A stretch of DNA of 12,254 bases from Nitrososphaerota archaeon (GTDB lineage: Archaea > Thermoproteota > Nitrososphaeria > Nitrososphaerales > UBA183): assembly GCA_029784795.1 (NCBI GenBank), contig JAFMAW010000015.1, positions 1-12,254 of the forward strand. The letters run 5' to 3'. Under the pieces are notes generated by a model. That model worked only from the letters and a program-made list of their open reading frames with translations. It was not told the DNA's origin and ran no database searches. Below, one piece after another: positions 6,786 through 12,254 of this stretch; position 1 is the stretch's first letter; the number at the start of each line of letters is the position of its first letter. Both the position numbers and the translations under genes were made by a program.

Positions 6786-7208
6786 ATGCCCACCCCGAAG
6801 AAGTCGAAGGGATTCACGGACGAAGAGAAGGCCGCTATGAGGGAGCGCGTGAAGGAGCTGAAGGAAGGCAAGACCGACGGCGAGAGCGAGGTCCTCGCCA
6901 AGATAGCAGCGATGTCGGAACCCGACAGGGCCCTGGCGAAGCGGGTCCACGGGCTCGTCAGGGCCAGCGCACCATCGCTCACGCCCAAGACCTGGTATGG
7001 GATGCCCGCCTATGCCGACGGGGAGGGCAGTGTGGTGTGCCACTTCCAGCCGGCCGAGAAGTTCAAGACGAGGTACGCGTCGCTGGGCTTCAGCGACAAG
7101 GCGCACCTAGACGAGGGCAACGTGTGGCCCAACTCCTTCGCACTGAAGGGGCTGACGGCGGCCGACGAGGCGAAGATCAGCGCGCTCTTGAAGAAAGCCG
7201 TGGGCTGA
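6786..7208 (+). CDS. DUF1801 / YdhG-like protein
   Basis: The 140-residue product starts with a charged helix ('[18 protein letters not shown]'), then '[27 protein letters not shown]'-type helices (about 32-59). The DUF1801 core follows: '[12 protein letters not shown]' (66-77), a strand pair around '[23 protein letters not shown]', and '[13 protein letters not shown]'. It ends in '[16 protein letters not shown]'. The fold is of the YjbR/CyaY-like kind; some members have been called iron chaperones, but the function of this subgroup is not established. This long form, with a charged N-terminal helix and the WYGMPAYA motif, is as I recall common in actinobacteria. It lies 5 bp after the VOC gene, which suggests a functional pair and possible joint transfer from a bacterium. 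Confidence 0.85.
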   Translation: MPTPKKSKGFTDEEKAAMRERVKELKEGKTDGESEVLAKIAAMSEPDRALAKRVHGLVRASAPSLTPKTWYGMPAYADGEGSVVCHFQPAEKFKTRYASLGFSDKAHLDEGNVWPNSFALKGLTAADEAKISALLKKAVG

Positions 7209-7408
7209 GGAAGAATCAGAACCCGCGTCCATTCCAGAAGGTGTGGCCCCCTTGCGGGAGATGGATGAGACCGTCAGGGGCCGGGCGGACGGCTCGAAGA
7301 GATGCTGGCTTGAGCATCGGACCCTGAAGCTCGTCTTCGCCACGGCGATGTAGTGTGGGAAGCTAAACCTGCACTTCGAAGCTGTCAGGCTGCCCGAGGC
7401 GGCTCCTC
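7209..7408. other. Convergent intergenic region
   Basis: These 200 bp separate the 3' ends of the DUF1801 and MFS exporter genes. I see no gene, strong hairpin or T-run. Short open frames on both strands lack coding character. Confidence 0.4.
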
Positions 7409-8665
7409 CTAGACCCTGAGCGAGCGGACGTCTGAGAACAGCAGCAGGCCGAAGGCGAAGACGGCTGTGCCGACCGCGGCTAAGATGAAATCGGCGTTGA
7501 GCCCATAGGCTGCGATGATCAGCCCGCCCGCCAGCTGCCCCGCCGGGCTCGCTGCGAAGCTGCCGACCTCGTCGATGCTCAGATACCTCCCCAGCACCTC
7601 GCGGGGGACGTAGCTCTGGACCCCGGTGAAGAAGGCGGTGTTGCCGAACCCCCCGAATGCCGTCCCCACAAAGAGGAAAGCCGCGGCCGTCACGGTCCCA
7701 GGGAAGAAGACCAGGCCGAGCATGGCCAGCCCGGTGACCCCCCAGGGGGCCGAGAACCAGACCCCGAAGCGCCGCTCCGGGTGGAGCTTGCCCACCAGGA
7801 GGGAGCCCAGGCCGAAGCCCGCGCCGCCTGCTGCGCCCAGGATTCCGAAGACGAAGGCTGACTGGTGCAGGACGACTGTCACGTAAATCACGAGGTACGT
7901 GAAGAAGAGGCTCAGGAAGAAGTTCGCACCGAAGGACGCCAACGTCAGCTTCAGGAGGCCCCGCTCCCCGTTGACGTAGGCGAAACCGCCCCTGAGCTGT
8001 TCCATGAACGGAGGTCTCTTCGCCTCGGCGGCCGCCCGCGGCGCGGCCTGGGACGAGAGCGAGACGGCGACGAAGACTATCATGAGGGCGGAGACGATGT
8101 AGCTGGCGCCGTTGAGGGCCAGGGTGGCGGCCACCCCGACCAGGGCGATGAGGATGCCCCCCAGGGGGCTCCCGGCGATGGAGGTGACCTCCTGTGCCGC
8201 GGTGAACAGGCCGTTGGCCGCCCCCAGCTGCTCCTTCGCCACGGCCTGGGGCAAGAAGGAGTTGATGGAGGGACGGAACAGGGACTGGCCCATCCCAAGG
8301 AGGAACACCGCGATGAGGACGACATAGAGGCTGAACCCGTAGATGGCAAGGGTGGCCGCGAAGGCTATCATCGTGGCGGCACGGAAGGCGTCTGCGACTA
8401 TCATGAGCCTGAGCTTGCTGTAGCGGTCTGCCAGGGTCCCGGTGAAGATGCCGAAGATGACCCTCGGGACCACCCCGGCGACCCCGACCAGCCCCACGTC
8501 GAGGGCAGAGTTCGTGACGGTGTAGACGAGCCAGTTTATGGCGAGGAGGCCGGCCGCTGACCCGACGGACGACGCCATGGAGCCGACCCACAGCCCGCCG
8601 AAGACCCTCTGGCGGAAGAGGGAGGGGCGCTTCCCGGCGCCTTCTGCGCCAGATCCGCTATCCAT
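7409..8665 (-). CDS. MFS transporter, EntS/MFS_3-like exporter
   Basis: The 418-residue protein has about twelve membrane segments. Its N-terminus is short and polar ('MDSGSGAEGAGKRPSLFRQ'), leading into 'VFGGLWVGSMASSVGSAAG'. The MFS motif A lies between helices 2 and 3 ('GTLADRYSKLRLM'). 'GMGQSLFRPSINSFLPQAV' and 'AANGLFTAAQEVTSIAGSPLGG' are typical of the enterobactin-exporter/macrolide-efflux branch (MFS_3). Such proteins use the proton gradient to export siderophores, drugs or metabolites. No siderophore genes are nearby, so the substrate is unknown. A GAGGGG stretch 8 nt before the ATG at 8665 and the lack of a TATA box suggest a leadered mRNA, perhaps shared with the kinase-like gene 101 bp upstream. 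Confidence 0.9.
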   Translation of the reverse strand: MDSGSGAEGAGKRPSLFRQRVFGGLWVGSMASSVGSAAGLLAINWLVYTVTNSALDVGLVGVAGVVPRVIFGIFTGTLADRYSKLRLMIVADAFRAATMIAFAATLAIYGFSLYVVLIAVFLLGMGQSLFRPSINSFLPQAVAKEQLGAANGLFTAAQEVTSIAGSPLGGILIALVGVAATLALNGASYIVSALMIVFVAVSLSSQAAPRAAAEAKRPPFMEQLRGGFAYVNGERGLLKLTLASFGANFFLSLFFTYLVIYVTVVLHQSAFVFGILGAAGGAGFGLGSLLVGKLHPERRFGVWFSAPWGVTGLAMLGLVFFPGTVTAAAFLFVGTAFGGFGNTAFFTGVQSYVPREVLGRYLSIDEVGSFAASPAGQLAGGLIIAAYGLNADFILAAVGTAVFAFGLLLFSDVRSLRV

Positions 8666-8673
8666 GGTCTCGT

Positions 8674-8679
8674 CCCCTC
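8674..8679 (-). promoter_or_regulatory. Ribosome binding site of the MFS exporter
   Basis: The minus strand reads gagggg, ending 8 nt before the ATG at 8665. It supports this start and contrasts with the leaderless genes in the window. Confidence 0.45.
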
Positions 8680-8766
8680 AGACTGCGGGGCATCGGAGCG
8701 TGAGGCCTGTCGGAGGGGGCAGATGAACCTCGCTGACAGACCGAGTGGGTTCAGCAGGCACCGCCA

Positions 8767-9303
8767 TCAAAGTGTGGGCAGCCTGTAGCGCGCACAGATC
8801 TCGACCGCCGCCTCCTTGGGCGTCAGGGCCGCGGTGTCGATGTCGAGGCTCCGGGCTCCTGGAACTTTCGCGTCGAGGTCGTAGCGAGCGAACATGTCGT
8901 CGAGTCCTGACTTCGAGGTCAGCTTACCCAGCTCGCTTCTGTCTTTGGCGCCTACCCGCCTCAGGAGCTCCGCCCGGTCGCAGCGGAGCCGGACAAAGCA
9001 CACGCTGCCGCTGTACGACTCGACGGTCTTCGTTACACCATCCACGAACTTGTCGTCAACCTCACCGCCATAGACGAAGGTGAATATCATGTCGACGCCT
9101 TCCCTTGCCGCTGCCTCGATGGCCTCCTTCCGAGACAGGTCCACCAGCCTCCAGAATGCGGGAGTCCCGAATTCGAACAGCGATCTGGCGAAGTCCACGG
9201 AGATGTGGTTGTGGAACAGCTTGAATCCTGTCAGCCTGGAGAGCTCCTTTGAGACGGTTAGCTTTCCAACTGCGGGAGGGCCGTAGATGAAGACGAGTCT
9301 CGT
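8767..9303 (-). CDS. Small P-loop kinase-like ATPase with an apparent ACG start
   Basis: The protein is about 178 residues with a shikimate-kinase-like P-loop fold. Residues 2-16 read 'RLVFIYGPPAVGKLT', a Walker A variant with GKL-T as seen in this family. Then come 'KELSRLTGFKLFHNHISVD' and 'VDMIFTFVYGG', with 'SVCFVRLRCDRAELLRRV' and 'RSELGKLTSKSGLDDM' forming the lid region. 'SLDIDTAALTPKEAA' lies near the end. Related proteins are annotated as AAA or shikimate kinase-like; the phosphate acceptor is unknown. No ATG, GTG or TTG lies in frame between the upstream TGA (about 9349) and the P-loop. The codon where homologues begin is ACG (9301-9303), and the TATA box is 26-32 nt upstream of it. 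Starting at the GTG at 9198 would remove the P-loop. This is either a rare ACG start, a start-loss mutation or a base error. Confidence 0.8.
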   Translation of the reverse strand, partial: TRLVFIYGPPAVGKLTVSKELSRLTGFKLFHNHISVDFARSLFEFGTPAFWRLVDLSRKEAIEAAAREGVDMIFTFVYGGEVDDKFVDGVTKTVESYSGSVCFVRLRCDRAELLRRVGAKDRSELGKLTSKSGLDDMFARYDLDAKVPGARSLDIDTAALTPKEAAVEICARYRLPTL

Positions 9304-9328
9304 GGGGTGCGTGTCCCCCGGGGCCGTG

Positions 9329-9335
9329 CATAAAG
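9329..9335 (-). promoter_or_regulatory. TATA box of the kinase-like gene
   Basis: The minus strand reads ctttatg, 26-32 nt upstream of the ACG at 9303. Its placement predicts transcription starting at that ACG, so the gene would be leaderless like several neighbours. Confidence 0.5.
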
Positions 9336-9457
9336 ATTGGTTGCCGTCCTCTCAGGCGAGTCGGCCTGCGACCCGTCGCCATCCTGGAATCGCCGGTTCG
9401 GCTTGACCAGCGTTTCCGACGCCAGTATGAGGGGCAGAATCTATGCCCTTTCCGGGA

Positions 9458-10864
9458 CTATTTCTCTACTATGGGGACGCTTACCAGCTCTTCCCTCGAG
9501 GCCTCTTCGAGAGACTGGTTCTTGGACTCCTTCAGACCGAGGGTCAGTAGGGCGCCCACGACGCTCACCACCGCGAGCATCTCAAGGATGCCCTGGACCC
9601 CGATGCTCACCAGCAGAGCTGGGAAGAAGAACGTGGTTATCGCGGCCCCGGTCTTGCCTGCAGCCGCCGATATGCCGTGCCCCGTGGTCCTCCTCGCTGT
9701 TGGGTACACCTCAGCGGGTATCACGAAGGTGGTGGTGTTGGGGCCGAAGTCGATGAAGAAGAAGGACATCGAGTAGAGGGCGAGGGCGCCGATGGCAGGG
9801 ATGGCGAATCCTGTTATGCTGGTACCCTTGGTTATGGCGAGGCCGGCGACCGCTACGTAGAGCACTGCCATCATGGCGAAGCCCTGTAGCTGAGTGATCT
9901 TCCGCCCCAGCCTGTCCATCAATCCCACCGCTGTGAAGTAACCGAAGAAGCCGACGAAGTATGGGATGCCTGCCTCGAAGACCTTGGTGAAGAGCTGGGC
10001 CTGGGTCGGAAGGGAGGAGCTTATCGGGAGGATGGCAGAGACGATGGGTCCTGAGTAGACCCCGGTGCCGTAGAAGGCCATGTCAAGCAGGAACCAGGAC
10101 CCTGCCGTGACGACAAGCGTCTTCCAGTACCTCCGGAAGAACTTCGAGAGGCTGGACGCCTTTGCTGTCACCTGGGTGTAGGTGATGTCCGTACCGAGCA
10201 CCCTGGCTCCCCTCTCTGCTTCCGCTGCGTTCCCCTTCACGAGGAGCGAGTACCGCGGGGTCTCGGGGAGCTTCCTCCTAAGGTAGATGACCATGGCCGC
10301 GGGTATCGCGCCTGCCCCCAGCATCACCCTCCAGGCGAGGGTGGGCGGAAGGAACGCGACTGACGCGAGGCCGACGGCTACGGCTGCGACCGAGCCTATG
10401 CCCTGGTTGGAGAAGATCAAGGAGACGAGCCTCCCTCTGTTCTTCACGTTGGCGTACTCGCTCATGATCGTCGCGGAGATTGGGTAGTCCCCGCCTATGC
10501 CGATCCCCTCTATGAACCTGAAGAGTATCAAGAGGTAGACGTTCGTCGCGACTGCGCTAAGCAGGGCGCCGACCACCAGGATGGAGGCTTCAATCCCGTA
10601 GACCCTCTTCCTCCCTACCCTGTCGCCGAGGTATCCGAAGATTAGCTGCCCGAAGATGGCGGCGAATATGGCGGAGGAGCCGACGAAGGCGGCGGCCGAC
10701 TGGCCGAGGATGCTGGTGCCCATGGAGAAGCCAGGGATCGAGTAGGCGCCGAAGATCAGGAGCGCGAACCCGATGATCAGAAGGTCGTAGGCGTCGGTGA
10801 AGAATCCCATCCCGGCGGTGAACCAGATCTTCAGGTGGCTCATCGACAGCGGCTTGCTGTCCAT
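9458..10864 (-). CDS. MFS phosphate:H+ symporter-like transporter (PHS family)
   Basis: The 468-residue protein has twelve membrane segments and belongs to the Pho84-like PHS branch. The first helix carries 'GMGFFTDAYDLLIIGFAL' with two acidic residues (D24 and D27) characteristic of these proton-coupled phosphate carriers. Motif A is 'GYLGDRVGRKRVYG', then 'GIGIGGDYPISATIMSEYA'. The second half has 'GLMDRLGRKITQLQG' and the family signature 'FGPNTTTFVIPAEVYPT', then 'TGHGISAAAGK'. A soluble loop around 'LPETPRYSLLVKGN' separates the halves. Phosphate uptake is the best guess, though related carriers take other anions or sugars. The ATG at 10864 aligns best with family N-termini. A TTG at 10891, with GGAGGA 13 nt upstream, would add nine residues. 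The gene is divergent from the glyoxalase gene, and promoter-like boxes lie further upstream. Confidence 0.9.
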   Translation of the reverse strand: MDSKPLSMSHLKIWFTAGMGFFTDAYDLLIIGFALLIFGAYSIPGFSMGTSILGQSAAAFVGSSAIFAAIFGQLIFGYLGDRVGRKRVYGIEASILVVGALLSAVATNVYLLILFRFIEGIGIGGDYPISATIMSEYANVKNRGRLVSLIFSNQGIGSVAAVAVGLASVAFLPPTLAWRVMLGAGAIPAAMVIYLRRKLPETPRYSLLVKGNAAEAERGARVLGTDITYTQVTAKASSLSKFFRRYWKTLVVTAGSWFLLDMAFYGTGVYSGPIVSAILPISSSLPTQAQLFTKVFEAGIPYFVGFFGYFTAVGLMDRLGRKITQLQGFAMMAVLYVAVAGLAITKGTSITGFAIPAIGALALYSMSFFFIDFGPNTTTFVIPAEVYPTARRTTGHGISAAAGKTGAAITTFFFPALLVSIGVQGILEMLAVVSVVGALLTLGLKESKNQSLEEASREELVSVPIVEK

Positions 10865-10904
10865 GGACGCGAAGGGCGTCCCGTTCCCCAATTGCCTTGT
10901 GTTG

Positions 10905-10910
10905 TCCTCC
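10905..10910 (-). promoter_or_regulatory. Shine-Dalgarno-like GGAGGA upstream of the phosphate transporter
   Basis: The minus strand reads ggagga, 13 nt before the TTG at 10891 and 40 nt before the ATG at 10864. The spacing is long for TTG and too long for ATG, so it leaves the start choice open. Confidence 0.3.
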
Positions 10911-10942
10911 AGGGCTCTCTGGGAGGACGTTCCCTCTGGGGT

Positions 10943-10975
10943 GTTTTATGACTGCCCGACTTACTCTCTATATGG
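10943..10975 (-). promoter_or_regulatory. AT-rich promoter region of the phosphate transporter
   Basis: Two TATA-like boxes lie here on the minus strand: cataaaa at 10943-10950 and catatag at about 10968-10974. They would give leaders of roughly 30-80 nt. The second box lies inside an inverted repeat, tctct (10965-10969) and agaga (10979-10983), that could be an operator. It is nearly symmetrical and might also fire to the right. Confidence 0.4.
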
Positions 10976-11160
10976 AACAGAGAATAATGTGTCGGAGCCA
11001 AGGCGCCGCTCGCAACCCCCCTGGGCAGACTACACGGCGAAGACCCCAGGGCGAGCAGTGTGAGCCCTCCCCGAGCGCCGCGCTCAGCGGCACCCACTGC
11101 CGAACTCTGGAGCAAGGAGACCATGCCGGCTCGGGGGACCCGGGCCGTGTCCCCACAGCC
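10976..11160. other. Hairpin-rich stretch of the divergent intergenic region
   Basis: The 334-bp gap between the transporter and the glyoxalase gene holds no gene. This part contains several inverted repeats: ccctggg (11019-11025) with cccaggg (11045-11051), extended outward by gctcg (11008-11012) with cgagc (11052-11056); gagcg/cgctc at 11073-11085 with a 3-nt loop; and ggggac (11134-11139) with gtcccc (11149-11154). If the box near 10970 fires rightward, these would lie in a leader or small RNA. In DNA this GC-rich they may also be chance. Confidence 0.3.
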
Positions 11161-11168
11161 TGTGAAGG

Positions 11169-11175
11169 ATTAAAC
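11169..11175 (+). promoter_or_regulatory. TATA box of the glyoxalase gene
   Basis: The box attaaac lies 24-30 nt before the ATG at 11199. It fits a leaderless transcript and supports this start. Confidence 0.55.
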
Positions 11176-11198
11176 CAGCCCCGCGTCCGGCTGCGGCC

Positions 11199-11576
11199 AT
11201 GCGACTGCTGCACACTTCGGTGACCGTGAAGGACATGGACGAGAGCATCGCCTTCTACACCAAGCACTTCGGGATGGAACTCGTGAGCAGGAGGGAGATC
11301 CCACAGAACAACGCGGAGATCGCGTTCCTGGCCCTGAAGGGCACGGACCACAGGATAGAGCTGACATGGTGGAAGGACAAGAAAGACTACGCGGAAGGGG
11401 ACCAGCTGGACCACCTGGCCTTCGAGACTGCTGACGTGAAGGAGGAGGTGGAGAAGCTGAGGAGGGCCGGCGTCGAGATAGCGAAGGAGCCCTACTCCCT
11501 CGGCCCGGGGTCGAGTGAGATCGCCTTCGTGAAGGACCCCAATGGCATCTGGCTGGAGCTCATCCAGCACAGGTAG
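11199..11576 (+). CDS. gloA: Glyoxalase I-like metalloenzyme (VOC superfamily)
   Basis: The 125-residue product starts 'MRLLHTSVTVKDMDESIAFY', with the first six residues identical to E. coli GloA as I recall it. All four metal ligands are in place: H5, E54 in 'HRIELTWW', H72 in 'LDHLAFE' and E120 in 'DPNGIWLELIQ'. Glyoxalase I isomerises the hemithioacetal of methylglyoxal and a thiol (glutathione in bacteria) to an S-lactoyl thioester. It acts in the cytoplasm as a dimer. The ligand set of two His and two Glu is that of the bacterial Ni/Co-type enzyme. Most archaea do not make glutathione, so a different thiol, or a related epimerase-type reaction (methylmalonyl-CoA epimerase is a cousin), is possible. 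The gene has its own promoter and is divergent from the phosphate transporter. Confidence 0.85.
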   Translation: MRLLHTSVTVKDMDESIAFYTKHFGMELVSRREIPQNNAEIAFLALKGTDHRIELTWWKDKKDYAEGDQLDHLAFETADVKEEVEKLRRAGVEIAKEPYSLGPGSSEIAFVKDPNGIWLELIQHR

Positions 11577-11713
11577 CTCCTTCAGGGAAGCTAGGAACTC
11601 CCTGTTGGGTCTTTGCGGCCAGGACAGGGTCGATCGTGGCCTCGGCTCCTGTCGCGGCGGGACACGCCGAGCATCAGCTCAGGGACGATTCAACTGCGCG
11701 TCTTTCTGGAGCC
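11577..11713. other. Convergent intergenic region
   Basis: These 137 bp lie between the 3' ends of the glyoxalase gene and the zinc-finger-like gene. I see no gene or clear terminator in them. Confidence 0.35.
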
Positions 11714-12007
11714 CTAGACCCTCTCGGTGACGATCCTGCCGCAGATTCTGCAGCGGAATGTCCGCCGCTCAGAGGTGTTCCAGCCTATGTCCTGGGAGGG
11801 ATTCTCCAAGCTCCATTCTCTGAACCTGAACGGGTGGGGGCACCTCTTCGGGTCTCCTTGGAGCTCCGCCAGGAAGCGGGCCCGCTGCTTTCCGAATTCG
11901 ATTTCGTCCTCGGATGGGCCGGCGGGCGGCGCCTGACCGGGACCGGCCTCTTGCTCCCATCCTTCGCGCTCGGGCGCCGTGGGTCGTTCCTCTCCCCCGC
12001 CGTGCAA
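11714..12007 (-). CDS. Small protein with a C-terminal zinc-binding motif, start uncertain
   Basis: The C-terminal 60 residues look genuinely coding: 'EDEIEFGKQRARFLAELQGD', followed by 'RCPHPFRFREWSLENP' and 'RRTFRCRICGRIVTERV'. The Cys/His pair in CPH and the pair in CRIC, about 30 residues apart, could bind one zinc in a ribbon-like fold. This is typical of small archaeal nucleic-acid-binding or regulatory proteins, but I know no family for it. The N-terminal part is Gly/Pro/Glu-rich and probably disordered. No ATG exists in frame. The TTG at 12007 gives 97 residues, and a GTG at 12181 gives 155 but crosses a TATA-like box at 12129-12137 and adds unlikely sequence. The true start may be elsewhere. 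The opposite-strand open frame over this region looks like a shadow. Confidence 0.5.
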   Translation of the reverse strand: MHGGGEERPTAPEREGWEQEAGPGQAPPAGPSEDEIEFGKQRARFLAELQGDPKRCPHPFRFREWSLENPSQDIGWNTSERRTFRCRICGRIVTERV

Positions 12008-12128
12008 GCGGCCCTGGTGGGAGTGAGAGGTCGTCGCCCCGCCGTGACTTGTGACCGCTTCGGATGGTGCTGCGTCGGCAGAGAAGAGGAGCAGAACCCT
12101 TGCGCCGAGTCGTCGCTTGCGCTGCGGG

Positions 12129-12137
12129 ATTATAATG
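12129..12137 (-). promoter_or_regulatory. TATA-like box upstream of the zinc-finger-like gene
   Basis: The near-palindromic run attataat is the most AT-rich spot near the right edge. Read leftward it would start a transcript near 12107, leaving about 100 nt before the TTG at 12007. It argues against translation beginning at 12181. Because it is nearly symmetrical, its direction is unclear. Confidence 0.35.
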
Positions 12138-12191
12138 TTCGTGCGACGCACCAGGGCCACAAATGCCCATCGCGCCTCCACCGGGAAACGC

Positions 12192-12254
12192 CTAACTCTC
12201 GTCGTTCAACTGGGCTTGTCGTTTGAGCTCGACCGCGGAGAGCACGCGGACCCT
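12192..12254 (-). CDS. C-terminal end of a gene running off the window
   Basis: The minus strand is open from the window edge for 20 codons and stops with TAG. The residues 'RVRVLSAVELKRQAQLNDES' have a normal protein-like composition, with a helical, charged ending. Too little is present to name a family. A chance open frame of this length is quite possible. Confidence 0.3.
   Translation of the reverse strand, partial: RVRVLSAVELKRQAQLNDES

Noticed and set aside
7865..8560. Plus-strand open frame of 231 codons opposite the MFS exporter
   Set aside because: It is dominated by Glu, Gly, Asp and Arg, as expected for the complement of hydrophobic codons in GC-rich DNA.
7107..8591. Long minus-strand open frame (494 codons) overlapping the MFS exporter in another frame
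   Set aside because: The translation is Arg/Gly/Pro/His-rich without membrane segments, while the overlapping frame is a clear MFS protein.
10968..11570. Minus-strand open frame of 200 codons opposite the glyoxalase gene
   Set aside because: It is a shadow of the GloA-like gene, which has all catalytic residues and its own promoter.
11636..12226. Plus-strand open frame of 196 codons at the right end
   Set aside because: No domain or family pattern is seen, and the opposite strand carries a more convincing zinc-motif protein.

Overview
The window looks like a chromosomal stretch of a GC-rich archaeon. The main evidence is promoter geometry. For at least six genes (starts at 862-, 1015+, 2815+, 5625+, 11199+ and the 4638- gene) an AT-rich TATA-like box lies about 24-34 nt upstream of the start codon, with no Shine-Dalgarno sequence between. 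That is the pattern of archaeal leaderless transcripts. Genes that lack such a box tend to have an upstream GAGGGG or GGAGGA instead. Arginine is mostly encoded by AGG, and a possible Sec61-beta/SecG-like protein sits at the left edge. A TACK archaeon such as a Nitrososphaeria relative would fit, but no marker gene in the window settles the lineage.

Layout. Left part (1-2745): a small one-membrane-segment protein (+) meets tail-to-tail a RecA/KaiC-fold protein that lacks a P-loop (-). Next comes a full-length pyruvate:quinone oxidase (poxB-like, +). Centre (2815-6029): an aldo/keto reductase (+) converges on a SAM methyltransferase (-). A divergent promoter region with repeats then leads to a rhomboid-family membrane protease (+) and an SRPBCC ligand-binding protein (+). 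Next (6406-7208): a two-gene operon of a VOC-fold protein and a DUF1801 protein. Right part (7409-10864): three genes on the minus strand, namely an EntS-like MFS exporter, a small P-loop kinase-like protein with no normal start codon, and a phosphate:H+ symporter-like MFS transporter. This last gene is divergent from a glyoxalase I-like gene (11199-11576, +). The right edge holds a small zinc-finger-like protein (-) and the tail of a further minus-strand gene.

How the genes may work together. Most are monocistronic, metabolic or accessory genes. PoxB would oxidise pyruvate to acetate and CO2 with electrons passed to quinone. The aldo/keto reductase and the glyoxalase I-like protein are both of types that handle reactive carbonyls such as methylglyoxal. 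The two transporters cover phosphate uptake and small-molecule export. PoxB, GloA and the DUF1801 protein look strongly bacterial, which suggests acquisition from bacteria.

I did not find a convincing new defence, mobile or multi-gene system. There is no CRISPR array, insertion sequence, rRNA or recognisable tRNA. The points most worth checking are the kinase whose only plausible start is ACG, the repeat-bearing divergent promoter near 4640-4710, the hairpin-rich non-coding region 10990-11160, and the P-loop-less RecA-like protein.
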